A DNA stretch of 64,000 bases, taken from assembly GCA_014305025.1 (NCBI GenBank), contig JACRTY010000004.1, positions 47,684-111,683 of the forward strand, in the 5' to 3' direction. Origin of the DNA: Candidatus Nyctobacter psychrophilus (GTDB taxonomy: Bacteria > Vulcanimicrobiota > Vulcanimicrobiia > Vulcanimicrobiales > Vulcanimicrobiaceae). Of the stretch, positions 16,946 through 26,492 are shown piece by piece; position 1 is the first letter of the stretch, and each line of letters opens with the position of its first letter. The position numbers were made by a program, and so were the translations under genes. The notes beneath the pieces are model-generated. The model searched no databases and was not told where the DNA came from. It worked only from the letters and a program-made list of their open reading frames with translations.

Positions 16946-18015
16946 CGCAACTCAGCCGCCCCGGGAGGCGTGTGCAGGCGTTGCAGGACGGCGCGAACGT
17001 TGCGCGGCGTCGCAACGACACCGTATTCCACGTCGCCGAGCGTGCGCGGCACGACGAAGCGTAAGGCTCCGGCTCGTACCTTCTTGTCGTGCGCCATCGC
17101 GGCGAGCAGGCCCTCGATGTCGGAGCTGGGATTGATCAGCGGCAGCCGCAGCAACGTCAGCAACGTCAGCACGCGTAAGTGCTCAGCTTGCGAAAACCGC
17201 CCGCTGCGTAGCGCCAGCAGTCCGGCGCCGCGCAAGCCGATGCTGACGGCGGCGCCGTGCGAAATGCGATAGCCGCTGACGCGCTCGATCGCGTGCCCGA
17301 ACGTATGCCCCAGGTTGAGTACTTCACGCGCGCCGACTTCGAGCCGATCGTCGTTCACGTACATCGCTTTGACGCGCATTGATTCCGCGATCACCGTTTC
17401 CCACGGCCATTTGTGCAGCGGGTGCGGCGCGAGCGTCTCCAGCGCCTCAAAGGCGTCGCCCCCTTCGATGATGCCGTGTTTGACCAGTTCGGCCAGTCCT
17501 TCGCGCGCGTAGCGCTCGGGTAATGTCCCGAGTGCGCCGAGATCGCAAAACACGGCGACGGGATCGCGAAAGGTTCCGGCGAGGTTCTTGCCGGCGGCAA
17601 GGTCGACGCCCGTCTTGCCGCCGATTGCCGCGTCGACCATGGCGACCAGCGACGTCGCTACATTGATGAACGCGACTCCACGCATGTAGACTGCGGCGGC
17701 GAAGCCGAAGAGATCACCCGCGACGCCGCCGCCGACGCCCACCAGCGTCGTCGCGCGGTCCGCGCCCGTTCGGGCGAGACCGCCGAGCACCGCTTCGAGC
17801 GTGCGCAGCGTTTTGCGCCGTTCTCCGAGCGCGAAGTCGAGCACGGGCGTCTGCCTGCCGAGCGCCCGGGCGATGGCGGCGCCACGCGCGGCGACGTTGC
17901 GGTCCGCGAGCACGATGCAGCGCGGTCGCCCGCGCTCGCGGACGAAGGCGGCAACGTGCGCGGCGACGCGCTCGTCGATGACGATGGGATACGCAAGCAG
18001 ATCGAGCCGCGTCAC
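16942..18015 (-). CDS. aroB: 3-dehydroquinate synthase
   Basis: Second step of the shikimate pathway: DAHP to 3-dehydroquinate, using NAD and a metal. 357 residues, normal length. The NAD loop GVGGGVAGDLFGFAA, the region NVATSLVAMVDAAIGGKTGV, and the metal-ligand stretches HGIIEG and LGHTFGHAIE are all present. It overlaps aroK upstream and priA downstream by 4 bases each. No defects are seen. Confidence 0.97.
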   Translation of the reverse strand: MTRLDLLAYPIVIDERVAAHVAAFVRERGRPRCIVLADRNVAARGAAIARALGRQTPVLDFALGERRKTLRTLEAVLGGLARTGADRATTLVGVGGGVAGDLFGFAAAVYMRGVAFINVATSLVAMVDAAIGGKTGVDLAAGKNLAGTFRDPVAVFCDLGALGTLPERYAREGLAELVKHGIIEGGDAFEALETLAPHPLHKWPWETVIAESMRVKAMYVNDDRLEVGAREVLNLGHTFGHAIERVSGYRISHGAAVSIGLRGAGLLALRSGRFSQAEHLRVLTLLTLLRLPLINPSSDIEGLLAAMAHDKKVRAGALRFVVPRTLGDVEYGVVATPRNVRAVLQRLHTPPGAAELR

Positions 18016-18560
18016 GCCCCGCGCGGTTCTCCTTGGCGGCCGCTGACGCGGGCGGCGATCTCATGCGCGATCGAGGCTTGCGTGCGGCGCGGCCCCCTCA
18101 GGACCAGATCGGCTTCGCGGTACAGCGGTTCACGCTCCGCCAGCAGCGCGCGCACGCGAGCGAGCGTCGGTGCCGCGCCGAGCAGCGGGCGCACCGTCGG
18201 CGAACGGCGCAGTCGCGCGACGAGCGTTTCGGCCGGCATGTCGAGATACACGCGTATGCAGCCGCCGGCCAGCAGCGAGCGCGTCGGCGGATGCGTCACG
18301 GCGCCTCCGCCGAGGGCGAGCACGCCGGGCGGCCCTTGCAGCAGTTCACGGACGACGGCATATTCGAGCGCGCGGAACCCCGCTTCACCGTGGCGCTCGA
18401 AGAGTGCGGCGATCGGGCCATGCCGGTCAACGATGGCGGCATCGCTGTCGCAAAAAGCGACACCGAGTTCGCGGGCGAGATGCCGGCCGACGGTCGTTTT
18501 TCCCGCTGCCATGAAACCGAGCAGGGCGATATGCTTCTCCAGCAGCGCCGGCGTCGTCAC
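18012..18560 (-). CDS. aroK: Shikimate kinase
   Basis: Phosphorylates shikimate at O3 with ATP. 182 residues. P-loop GFMAAGKTTVG (residues 15-25), the shikimate-binding Asp in FCDSDAAIVDRHG, the GGG-type strand LALGGGAVTHPPTRSLL, and the lid region RLRRSPTVRPLLG are visible. It is the second gene of the aroC-aroK-aroB-priA operon, with ATGA overlaps on both sides. Confidence 0.95.
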   Translation of the reverse strand: MTTPALLEKHIALLGFMAAGKTTVGRHLARELGVAFCDSDAAIVDRHGPIAALFERHGEAGFRALEYAVVRELLQGPPGVLALGGGAVTHPPTRSLLAGGCIRVYLDMPAETLVARLRRSPTVRPLLGAAPTLARVRALLAEREPLYREADLVLRGPRRTQASIAHEIAARVSGRQGEPRGA

Positions 18561-19714
18561 GGCGGCACCGCGTCGAAGAGACGCGCGGACGCCGCGACCG
18601 CGCGCGCCATGTTGTCGCGCGTTTCGTCCAGTGAGTCGCCGCCGAACTTCTCGAGGACCGGCGCCGTCAAGGCAAGACGCACCATCGCTTCGCCAACGAG
18701 CGAGGCCGCCGGGACGACGCAGACGTCGCTGCGCACGATCGTCGCGGGTGCGGGCTGCTTGGCGTGAAGGTCGACCGACGGTAACGCATTGCGCAGGGTT
18801 GGAATTGGTTTGAGGCTCGCGCGCAGCACGATCGGTTCACCGTTCGAGATACCGCCTTCGATGCCGCCGGCGCGATTGGACGAGCGCACGACGTCGGCGT
18901 CCTGCAACGCAAACGCGTCATGCGCCTGCGAACCGCGCCGGCCGGCGATGTCGGCGCCGGCGCCGATTTCAACGGCCTTGACGGTTTGCATCGCCATCAA
19001 GGCGCCGGCAAGAACACCGTCGAGTCGCGTGTCGGGCTGGCGATTTGCCCCGATGCCTGCCGGAAGCCCGTCGATGCGCACGGTGAACGCGCCGCCCAGC
19101 GTGTCGCCGGCGGCTTTGGCAGCGTCGATCGCCGCGATCATTTGCGCTTGAGCTTGTGGGTCGGGACAGCGCACGTCGCTCGCTGCGATCGCCGCTGTAT
19201 CGATGCGTGGCGGTTCGGCGGCGACGACCGGTCCGATCTGCGAAACGTACGCTGTCGTCCGAATTCCCAGTGCCTGCAGAAATTGCGCGCAGATGGCGCC
19301 GAGCGCGACGCGCATCGCGGTTTCGCGAGCACTCGCGCGTTCGAGCACGTTACGCAGATCGCGCTGGCGATACTTGAGCGCGCCTGCGTAATCGGCGTGG
19401 CCCGGACGCGGGCGGGTCAACGGTGCGCCCGTGCCCGTCAGCGGGTCCATCAGCGCGCGCACGTTGTCGAAATCGCGGTTACGCAAGAGCACGGCGATCG
19501 GCGAACCGAGCGTGACGCCGCCGCGTACGCCGGCCAAAAATTCGACCGCGTCGCTTTCGATTGCCATGCGCGCGCTTCGCCCGTAGCCGCCTTGCCGGGC
19601 GCGCAAGGTCGCGTCGATGGCGGCGACGTCGACGGTCAGGTGGGCAGGCAGCCCGTCGAGGATGCCGACGAGCGCTGGCCCGTGCGATTCCCCCGCGGTC
19701 AAGTAGCGGAACAC
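18557..19714 (-). CDS. aroC: Chorismate synthase
   Basis: Last common step of aromatic biosynthesis: EPSP to chorismate with reduced FMN. 385 residues. Signatures: N-terminal TAGESHGPALVGILDGLPA, the basic loop RQGGYGRSARM, RPRPGHADYAGALKYRQRDL, ERASARETAMRVA, and SNRAGGIEGGISNGEPIV near the C-terminus. It is the first gene of the operon; the promoter should lie in the 77 bp shared with the divergent EgtB-like gene. Confidence 0.97.
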   Translation of the reverse strand: MFRYLTAGESHGPALVGILDGLPAHLTVDVAAIDATLRARQGGYGRSARMAIESDAVEFLAGVRGGVTLGSPIAVLLRNRDFDNVRALMDPLTGTGAPLTRPRPGHADYAGALKYRQRDLRNVLERASARETAMRVALGAICAQFLQALGIRTTAYVSQIGPVVAAEPPRIDTAAIAASDVRCPDPQAQAQMIAAIDAAKAAGDTLGGAFTVRIDGLPAGIGANRQPDTRLDGVLAGALMAMQTVKAVEIGAGADIAGRRGSQAHDAFALQDADVVRSSNRAGGIEGGISNGEPIVLRASLKPIPTLRNALPSVDLHAKQPAPATIVRSDVCVVPAASLVGEAMVRLALTAPVLEKFGGDSLDETRDNMARAVAASARLFDAVPP

Positions 19715-19791
19715 GCTGCCGAGTTTCGACGCCTGAACCTATTTGCCGTCCACGCGGGTTGGACGGGGTGCCGTAGTCGAAGGAACCGCAC

Positions 19792-21072
19792 GTGCAAACC
19801 ACACTCCGACCCGTCGAACTCGACCGCGCGCAGCTGCGTCGCCGCTACCTGAGCAATCGTGACCGCACGGCGGACTTGTTCGGGCTCGTCGATCCGTCGG
19901 CATATTACGAGCGGCCGATCGGTTTGCGCCATCCGATCGTCTTCTACGAGGGGCACATTCCGGCGTTCAGTTTTTCCAAACTGGTGCGCGAAGCGCTGCG
20001 CGGCGCCCACCTCGATCCCGAATTGGAACGGCTCTTCGCCCGCGGCATCGATCCGGCCAGCGTCGCCGACGCTGCGCGGCACGAGCGCGCGAGCTGGCCG
20101 GAGCGCGCCCACGTGCAGGCGTTCGCAGCAACGTGCGACGCTGCGGTTTTGGGCGCACTCGCTGCGGCCGATCTCACCGATGCGGCCGCATCGCCGCTAC
20201 TCGAACGCGGACAAGCGGCATTCAACATCCTCGAACACGAGGAGATGCACCACGAAACGCTGCTGTACATGCTGCATCGCTTACCGCTCGAGCGCAAAGC
20301 ACTCGCCGGCCGCGGCGCAGCGTACGTCGAGCGCGATCCGGTTGCGAGCGGCCGCGCGATCGTGCCGGCCGGTCGCGCGACACTCGGGGCCAAGCGCGAT
20401 GTGCCCTTCGCATGGGATAACGAGTTCGACGAAACGCCCGTCGACGTCGCCGCTTTCGAGATGGACGTTAACGACGTCACCAACGGCGATTGGCTCGCGT
20501 TCGTGCGCGCAGGCGGCCCTGTGCCGTCCTTCTGGCTGGAACGCGACGGCGCGTTCATGCTGCTCGGCATGTTCGAAGAGATGCCGTTGCCGCTGACATG
20601 GCCGGTGTACGTTACGCAAACCCAAGCCCGTGCCTACGCCGCTTGGCGCGGCGGCCGCTTACCGACCGAAGCCGAATATCACCGCGCCGCATTCGGTACG
20701 CCGAGCGGCGAGGAGCGCGTGTTTCCGTGGGGTGACGCGGCGCCCACATCGGCGTACGGCAACTTCGACTTCCGCCGCTTCGACCCCGAACCGGTCGGCA
20801 CCAATCCCGCGGGCGCCAGCGCCTGGGGCATCCACGATCTCGTCGGCAATGGGTGGGAATGGACTTCGACGCCGTTCGCACCGCTGCCGGGGTTCACGCC
20901 GATGGCGTCCTATCCGCAATATTCGGCCGACTTCTTCGACGGCGCGCACTTCGTCGTCAAAGGGGCGTCGCCGGTCACCAACCGCCATCACGTCCGCCGC
21001 AGCTTCCGCAACTGGTACCGCCCCGACTATCCGTACGTGTACGCAACGTTTCGAACGGTCAACGATTCTTAA
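19792..21072 (+). CDS. EgtB/FGE-family nonheme iron enzyme
   Basis: A 426-residue protein with an N-terminal DinB-like domain (about 1-165) and a C-terminal formylglycine-generating-enzyme fold (about 170-426), the layout of EgtB sulfoxide synthases that join cysteine or gamma-glutamylcysteine to a histidine betaine. The iron-binding motif is visible as LEHEEMHHETLLYML, with an earlier His in YEGHIPAF. FGE signatures include GRLPTEAEYHRAAFG, FPWGD, GNGWEWTSTPF and VTNRHHVRRSFRNWYRPDYP. Start is GTG behind GAAGGA. No methyltransferase partner (EgtD) lies nearby, so the true substrate is open; a selenium or ovothiol-type role is possible. Confidence 0.8.
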   Translation: MQTTLRPVELDRAQLRRRYLSNRDRTADLFGLVDPSAYYERPIGLRHPIVFYEGHIPAFSFSKLVREALRGAHLDPELERLFARGIDPASVADAARHERASWPERAHVQAFAATCDAAVLGALAAADLTDAAASPLLERGQAAFNILEHEEMHHETLLYMLHRLPLERKALAGRGAAYVERDPVASGRAIVPAGRATLGAKRDVPFAWDNEFDETPVDVAAFEMDVNDVTNGDWLAFVRAGGPVPSFWLERDGAFMLLGMFEEMPLPLTWPVYVTQTQARAYAAWRGGRLPTEAEYHRAAFGTPSGEERVFPWGDAAPTSAYGNFDFRRFDPEPVGTNPAGASAWGIHDLVGNGWEWTSTPFAPLPGFTPMASYPQYSADFFDGAHFVVKGASPVTNRHHVRRSFRNWYRPDYPYVYATFRTVNDS

Positions 21073-21149
21073 CCGCACCAGTTGGCCGATCGGCGTGATG
21101 GACATCGATTCCCAGGCGTAACGGCATGTGACGAGGCGTACTCGCCTCC

Positions 21150-22385
21150 TCACACCGCGGACGCGAACGTCCAGGCCATGCGGTTCTGCAACTCCTCGTC
21201 GAGGGCTGCGAGAAACGCTTCGGTCGTTAACCACGGCTGGTCCGAACCGATGAGAAGCGCGAGGTCTTTGGTCATTTTGTCGGCTTCGACCGTGTCGATG
21301 CACACCTGTTCGAGCGTTTGGGCGAAACGTTCGACATCGGGCGTGCCGTCGAGGCGGCCGCGATGCGCCAGGCCGCGCGTCCAGGCGAAGATCGAGGCGA
21401 TCGGGTTGGTCGATGTCGGTTTGCCCTGCTGGTGCAACCGGTAGTGACGCGTGACGGTGCCGTGCGCCGCTTCCGCCTCGATCGTCCTTCCGTCGGGCGT
21501 CATCAACACCGAGGTCATCAAGCCCAAGGACCCATAGCCTTGCGCGACCGTATCGGACTGCACGTCGCCGTCGTAGTTTTTGCAGGCCCAGACGTATTTG
21601 CCGGACCACTTGAGGGCGCTCGCGACCATGTCGTCGATCAGACGGTGTTCGTAGGTGCCCCCGAACTCATCGAAGCGCGTCTTGAACTCGTCGTCGAAGA
21701 TTTGGCGGAAGATCTGCATGAAGCGGCCGTCGTAGATCTTGAGAATCGTGTTCTTGGTGGACAGATACACGGGCCACTTGCGCTGTAGGCCGTAGTTGAA
21801 GCAGGCGCGCGCAAAGCCGCGGATCGATTCGTCGAGGTTGTACATCGCCAGCGCCACCCCGGGCCGCTCGAAGACGAAGACCTCACGGTCGACCGGTGCA
21901 CCGCCGTCGGCGGGCGTAAAGCGCAAGCTGAGCGTTCCGGCGCCGGGGACGGCGAGTTCGGTGGCGCGGTATTGATCGGCAAAGGCGTGGCGGCCGATCA
22001 CGATCGGGTCCGTCCAGCCCGGCACGAGCTTGGGGACGTTGTGGCAGATGATCGGTTCGCGAAAGACCGTGCCGTCGAGTTCGTTGCGGATCGTGCCGTT
22101 GGGCGAACGCCACATCTTCTTCAGTCCGAATTCCGCGACGCGTGCTTCGTCGGGCGTGATAGTGGCACACTTAACGCCGACGCCGTACTCCCGAATCGCG
22201 CGGGCGGCTTCGAGCGTCACGCAATCGTCCGTTTCGTCGCGATGTTCGATGCCCAGATCGTAGTACTTGAGGTCGACGTCGAGATACGGCAGAATCAACC
22301 GTTCGCGGATCATGTGCCAGATGATGCGCGTCATCTCGTCCCCGTCGAGTTCGACCACCGGATTGCCGACCTTGATCTTCTCCAC
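21150..22385 (-). CDS. icd: NADP-dependent isocitrate dehydrogenase, eukaryote-like homodimer type
   Basis: Oxidatively decarboxylates isocitrate to 2-oxoglutarate. 411 residues. The sequence follows the eukaryotic-type subfamily: [14 protein letters not shown] at the N-terminus, [29 protein letters not shown] (substrate loop), [20 protein letters not shown], and [16 protein letters not shown] with SIFAWTRGL near the C-terminus. That is distinct from the E. coli Icd type. It is transcribed towards the end of the EgtB-like gene. Confidence 0.95.
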   Translation of the reverse strand: MEKIKVGNPVVELDGDEMTRIIWHMIRERLILPYLDVDLKYYDLGIEHRDETDDCVTLEAARAIREYGVGVKCATITPDEARVAEFGLKKMWRSPNGTIRNELDGTVFREPIICHNVPKLVPGWTDPIVIGRHAFADQYRATELAVPGAGTLSLRFTPADGGAPVDREVFVFERPGVALAMYNLDESIRGFARACFNYGLQRKWPVYLSTKNTILKIYDGRFMQIFRQIFDDEFKTRFDEFGGTYEHRLIDDMVASALKWSGKYVWACKNYDGDVQSDTVAQGYGSLGLMTSVLMTPDGRTIEAEAAHGTVTRHYRLHQQGKPTSTNPIASIFAWTRGLAHRGRLDGTPDVERFAQTLEQVCIDTVEADKMTKDLALLIGSDQPWLTTEAFLAALDEELQNRMAWTFASAV

Positions 22386-22427
22386 GTCCCTCCGTTACGC
22401 CGCAGGCAGGGCAAATCATTGGGGCGC

Positions 22428-23375
22428 GTGGACTACGCCAAGGTGAACGCCTCGGCCGGCCCCCCGCAGCGCATCGTCAGCCTGCTACCAAGTGCGACGG
22501 AAATCTTGTTTGCGCTCGGCTTGGGCGAGCGCATCGTCGGCGTCACGCACGAGTGCGACTTTCCGCCCCAAGCGCGCACGAAGCCGCAGTTGACGGCGAG
22601 TTCCCTGCCGGCGGCGGCGTCGTCCGCCGAGATCGATCGGCACGTGCGGGCGAGCGTGCACGCGGGGTCGAGTCTGTATGCCCTCGACGCGGCGTTGCTG
22701 GAACACTTGGCTCCCGATCTGATCGTCACGCAAGAGCTATGCGCCGTGTGCGCGGTCTCGTACGAGATCGTCGCGCGCGCCGCGAAACGGCTGCACGGCG
22801 ACCCGCGCATCATCTCGCTCGAACCGTCGTCGCTTGAGGACGTGTTCGCCAACATCCGCGCCCTCGGTGAACTGACGGGTACGGAGCGTGAAGCACTCGC
22901 GCTCGTCGCCGCATTACAGTCGCGTCTCGACGCGCTACGCGCCTACGTCGCGAACCGGCCGCATCCGCGCGCGCTGATCCTGGAGTGGACTGATCCACCG
23001 ATGAGCGGCGGCCACTGGACCTCGGACATCGTTGCGTGCGCGGGCGGCGACGCCGTCCTCGCAAATCCGGGCGCCGATTCCGTCGTGCTCCGGTGGGCGG
23101 ACATCGCGGCGGCCGATCCGGATGCCATCATCGTCGCGCCGTGCGGCTACGATTTGGCGGCGACGATACGCGCCGTCACGGGACTGCAAGATTCGGATTC
23201 GTGGCGGACCCTACGCGCCGTCCAGGCGTATCGCTCCTACGCGGTCGACGGCAACGCCTATCTCAACCGGCCGGGTCCACGCCTGGTGGACACGGCCGAG
23301 TTATTTGCGAGCGCCTTTTTCGGAGAAGGCTACGGCGCGGCGCTGACCGATCCGGAGGCCCTACGGCGCGTCTAA
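22428..23375 (+). CDS. BtuF-like cobalamin-binding protein without signal peptide
   Basis: About 315 residues of the helical-backbone periplasmic-binding fold. RIVSLLPSATEILFALGLG at the N-terminus and VTHECDFPP match vitamin B12 / iron-siderophore binding proteins (BtuF family). A long connecting helix (REALALVAALQSRLDALRAY) links the lobes. There is no signal peptide with either GTG 22428 or the in-frame TTG at 22419, so the protein probably stays in the cytosol, as some stand-alone homologues do. No ABC permease or ATPase is adjacent. A B12-dependent ribonucleotide reductase is in the window, so a link to cobalamin handling is plausible. Confidence 0.75.
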   Translation: MDYAKVNASAGPPQRIVSLLPSATEILFALGLGERIVGVTHECDFPPQARTKPQLTASSLPAAASSAEIDRHVRASVHAGSSLYALDAALLEHLAPDLIVTQELCAVCAVSYEIVARAAKRLHGDPRIISLEPSSLEDVFANIRALGELTGTEREALALVAALQSRLDALRAYVANRPHPRALILEWTDPPMSGGHWTSDIVACAGGDAVLANPGADSVVLRWADIAAADPDAIIVAPCGYDLAATIRAVTGLQDSDSWRTLRAVQAYRSYAVDGNAYLNRPGPRLVDTAELFASAFFGEGYGAALTDPEALRRV

Positions 23376-23425
23376 TAGGTGGTGCTACGGTAGCCGACGG
23401 CGCTCGGCTCGGGGCCAACGAGGCG

Positions 23426-23995
23426 CTACTGCTCGATGAACGGCCGCCCCTGGTGCGCCACCAGCAGATCGTGCATGTCCGTCGCGTGCTCTTCTTCAAC
23501 CGTTAGAATACCTTCGAGCATCACGCGCGTCGTCGGATCCGTTTCATCGAAATAGCGGATCAGTTCGCGATAGTGCTCGACGGCAATCCGTTCGGCGACG
23601 AGATTCTCTTTGATCATGTCGATCAATTTCTCAGCGTTCCCGTACTCGGACGCCGAACGCGTCAGCAATCCCTCGGGGTTGAAGTTCGGTTTGCCGCCGA
23701 GCTGATCGATGCGCTCGGCGACCGCCAACATGTGCTGTCGTTCTTCTTTTGCGTGTTCGGCGAACTCTTCGGACACCGCTTCACTGTTGATGCCCTGGGC
23801 CGCGACCGAATGCATCGTGTAGCGCAGAACGCATACGATCTCGGTCGCCAGCACGCTTTGCAGGATCTCGATGGTCTTCTTTGCGTCGCCGGCGTACGAA
23901 GAGGTGACGGCTCCGTCGTCGAGATGCTCTTTCGCGCGCCGGCGCAACTCTTGGACGTCGGTCAAAAAAGGCTTGGACGTGTCGGTCGTGGTCAT
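23426..23995 (-). CDS. Ferritin-like / bacterioferritin-type protein
   Basis: 189 residues forming a four-helix ferritin-like domain that should bind a di-iron centre for iron storage or peroxide detoxification. Ligand motifs: Glu52 (LATEIVCVLRYT), EERQH near 84-88, then VAERIAVEHYRELI and LTVEEEHATDMHDLL. A short disordered N-terminus precedes the first helix. It diverges from the LysR gene with 59 bp between starts. Confidence 0.85.
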   Translation of the reverse strand: MTTTDTSKPFLTDVQELRRRAKEHLDDGAVTSSYAGDAKKTIEILQSVLATEIVCVLRYTMHSVAAQGINSEAVSEEFAEHAKEERQHMLAVAERIDQLGGKPNFNPEGLLTRSASEYGNAEKLIDMIKENLVAERIAVEHYRELIRYFDETDPTTRVMLEGILTVEEEHATDMHDLLVAHQGRPFIEQ

Positions 23996-24054
23996 ACGCG
24001 AAGCGTTCCCCGGAAAGCGGCGGGTCTCCCAGCCGGGCGGCGAAACCCCAGACG

Positions 24055-24999
24055 ATGGCGACGCTGCCGCTCAACGTCAACCATCTCGTCGTGCTGGCTG
24101 CCGTCGTCGAGCACGGCGGGTACACGCGCGCGGCCGAAGCCATGGGGGTCTCGCAACCGAGCATTTCACAGCAGATGCGCGACCTCGAGCGCACCTGTGG
24201 ACTGCCGCTCGTGCGGCAGCGCGGACGGCGGCTGGAAGCAACGCACTTGGGAACGGAACTGGCGGCTCTGGGCCGGCGCATCGGGCTCGACGCCGAACGC
24301 GGGGCGCGATTGGTCGCCGAGCACGCTGCCGGACTGGCGGGGAAACTGACGGTCGGGGCCAGCATGACGACGGCGGCGTACTACGTGCCGCGGGCGCTCG
24401 TACGCTTGCGAGCGCAGCGACCGGCCCTCGCGGTCGACCTCGAGATCGCCAACACCGCCGACGTGGCGCAGGCCACCGTGGATGAACTGGTCGACGTCGG
24501 GGTCGTCGAAGGGACGGTCGAGCGGCCCGAACTTCGCTATGTCAAACTGGGCGACGATCGCTTGACGTGCATCGTTCCGGCGGCGCATGCGTTGCGCGAG
24601 CGAGACGTCGACGTCGCCGCCCTCCTGCACGAAACGCTGCTCTTGCGCGAGCCGGGGTCGGGAACGCGCGAAGCCGTCGTCGACGCACTGGCTGCCCGCG
24701 GCGTGCACTTTTCCGCGACCATCGACGTCGGGAGCAACGACGCGATCCTCCAGTCCGTGGCCGAAGGACTGGGCATTGCCTGGCTCTCCGAACGAGCCGT
24801 CATCGCAAATCGGAGTCGCGGCTTCGGAAGCGTGCGTGTCACCGACATCGCGGTCGCACGCGAAATCGGCTATGTGCGGCGCACCGACCTCGCGCTCTCA
24901 CCGCCGGCGGCCGCGTTCGTCACCGCGCTCGGCCTCGAGTGCGCGCTTGATTCGGGTGCGGTCAGCGAATATGCAACGCCGCGATCAGCCCGAAACTGA
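24055..24999 (+). CDS. LysR-family transcription regulator
   Basis: 314 residues. The N-terminal winged helix-turn-helix (GGYTRAAEAMGVSQPSISQQ) is followed by a linker helix and the substrate-binding lobes (TVGASMTTAAYYVPRALVRL, EPGSGTREAVVDALA, SVAEGLGIAWLSERAV), typical of CysB/CbbR-like regulators. Its 3' end overlaps by 38 bases the 3' end of the YeiH exporter gene on the other strand. The pairing of a LysR gene with a YeiH gene recurs in many bacteria, so the exporter is the likely target. Confidence 0.9.
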   Translation: MATLPLNVNHLVVLAAVVEHGGYTRAAEAMGVSQPSISQQMRDLERTCGLPLVRQRGRRLEATHLGTELAALGRRIGLDAERGARLVAEHAAGLAGKLTVGASMTTAAYYVPRALVRLRAQRPALAVDLEIANTADVAQATVDELVDVGVVEGTVERPELRYVKLGDDRLTCIVPAAHALRERDVDVAALLHETLLLREPGSGTREAVVDALAARGVHFSATIDVGSNDAILQSVAEGLGIAWLSERAVIANRSRGFGSVRVTDIAVAREIGYVRRTDLALSPPAAAFVTALGLECALDSGAVSEYATPRSARN

Positions 25000-25990
25000 C
25001 GAGCGACATCGTGATTGCGAGCGCGAAGCCTGCGATCAGCGGTCGTGGCCCAAGGGCCGTCATCTTACGCAGGTCGACGCTGAGACCGACGGCGACCAGC
25101 ACCATGACGATCCCGAACGAGCCCAACGCCGCGGCGAGCGTCAGAAGCGGCGCCGGAACGGCTCCCAGACTGCGCAGCGCAGCGGCGATCACGAAAAAGA
25201 CGACGAACCAGGGGACGGTCGCGCCGACGCGCGCGGCCAGGGTACCGCTGCTTGCGCGGCCCGCGAAGACCCCTATTCCGAGCGCCAACGGTACCAGAAA
25301 GAGCGTACGCGTCAACTTAACGATCGTGGCAGCGGCGCCGGCCACGTGGGAAAACGTATAGCCGGTGGCGACGACGACCGACGTATCGTTTACCGCCGTA
25401 CCGGTCCACGCGCCGAAGGCAACGTCGGATAGGTGCAGTGCGTGTCCGATCGGCGGATATGACAGCAGCGCGACGATGTTGAACGCGAAGATCGTCGTGA
25501 GAGCGTAAGCGATCTCTTCGTCCGGGGCGCGCAAGAGGGGGCCGATAGCGAGAATCGCGGAGCCGCCGCAAATCGCCGTGCCGGCGCCGATCAGCGTGCC
25601 GACGTTTCCGCGCAGCGCAAAGATTTTCGCGACGACGACGCCGAGCACCAATGCAATCCCAAAGCACGCGGCCACGAGCGCAACGGTCGCACCGCCGATT
25701 TTTACGACGGCTTGAAGGCTCAATCCGAGCCCGAACAGGACGATCGCCGCCCGCAGCACGTACTTCAGCACAAAAGCGATGCCGGGGCGCAGCGCCGCTC
25801 GCACGCTCGTCGTATTACCGATGATCCCGCCGGCGAGAAGGCCGATTACAACGTCGGGGACGGGCCCGCTGATCCAGCTTGTGATTCGAGCGGCCTCCGC
25901 CAAGAGCGCAATCGCGACCACCCCCGACCAGAGCGCAAACGCACGCGGCGGCGCCGCGGGAAGTGACCGAGCGGCTTCCATGCAGTCCAT
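24962..25990 (-). CDS. YeiH-family (UPF0324) putative exporter
   Basis: About 342 residues with ten or so hydrophobic segments. Signatures of the UPF0324 / putative sulfate exporter family are present: IGLLAGGIIGN, LRAAIVLFGLGLSLQAV, the motif GTAICGGSAILAIGPLL, and FGAWTGTAVNDTSVVVATG. Substrates proposed for relatives include sulfate and sulfonates, but transport has rarely been shown. An ATG three codons in (25981) is an equal start candidate. Confidence 0.88.
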   Translation of the reverse strand: MDCMEAARSLPAAPPRAFALWSGVVAIALLAEAARITSWISGPVPDVVIGLLAGGIIGNTTSVRAALRPGIAFVLKYVLRAAIVLFGLGLSLQAVVKIGGATVALVAACFGIALVLGVVVAKIFALRGNVGTLIGAGTAICGGSAILAIGPLLRAPDEEIAYALTTIFAFNIVALLSYPPIGHALHLSDVAFGAWTGTAVNDTSVVVATGYTFSHVAGAAATIVKLTRTLFLVPLALGIGVFAGRASSGTLAARVGATVPWFVVFFVIAAALRSLGAVPAPLLTLAAALGSFGIVMVLVAVGLSVDLRKMTALGPRPLIAGFALAITMSLVSFGLIAALHIR

Positions 25991-26127
25991 CGTAGCGAAC
26001 CGCAGCCCGTCTGCCCATCGCGTGCGGGTTATGGATGCAGTAGCGTTGCTTATGGTTCCGCCGGCGCATTGGTTCGACGTTTATCTATCTTTTTAACGAA
26101 CGCCTTACAGAAGAAGGCTCTGACTAT

Positions 26128-26146
26128 GAGCGCCGTCACGGCGCTC
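26128..26146. repeat. Perfect 19-base palindrome
   Basis: GAGCGCCGT-C-ACGGCGCTC: 9-bp arms around one base, in the 230-bp gap before a small secreted-protein gene. No T-run follows on either strand, so it is a weak terminator candidate; a protein-binding site is equally possible. Confidence 0.55.
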
Positions 26147-26223
26147 TTCCGAGGGGGCTGCTAGATTAACGGAAGTGGCGCCGCTCTTATGCGACGCCTG
26201 GACTTCTCGTTAGAAAGGGAACC

Positions 26224-26397
26224 ATGTCGATCTTCGCCGTTCTCCTCAGCATCGTTTTTGGGCTGGGCAGCCATCCCGCCTCGTCTCACGCGCATGCCTT
26301 CGCGTCTACGCAGCTTCAAACGCAATCGCCAGCGACGCGCAGATGCACCGCCAATTGTCCGTCTCAGGGAGCAAAGCCCGATCCCCTCAAGGTGTAG
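26224..26397 (+). CDS. Small secreted peptide
   Basis: A 57-residue open frame with ATG at 26224 behind AAAGGGA. The first 25 residues form a convincing signal peptide (MSIFAVLLSIVFGLG core, then small residues before AHA). The mature part is about 30 residues, rich in Thr, Gln, Pro and basic residues, with two Cys spaced CTANC. I know no family. Two Cys in an exported 3-kDa peptide could form a disulfide. Confidence 0.45.
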   Translation: MSIFAVLLSIVFGLGSHPASSHAHAFASTQLQTQSPATRRCTANCPSQGAKPDPLKV

Positions 26398-26492
26398 TCT
26401 CCGTAGTCAGAGCCGACATGGACCGGCTCGTCCCTATCGGTCGCCGATCACGCCCCGCAGCATCCGCGTACGCGCGCGTCGAACAAGCGCAA

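Noticed and set aside
14867..17272. An 801-codon open frame on the plus strand
   Set aside because: It is antisense to priA, whose motifs are complete. Long antisense frames are common in GC-rich DNA, and this one has no domain and an extreme Arg content.
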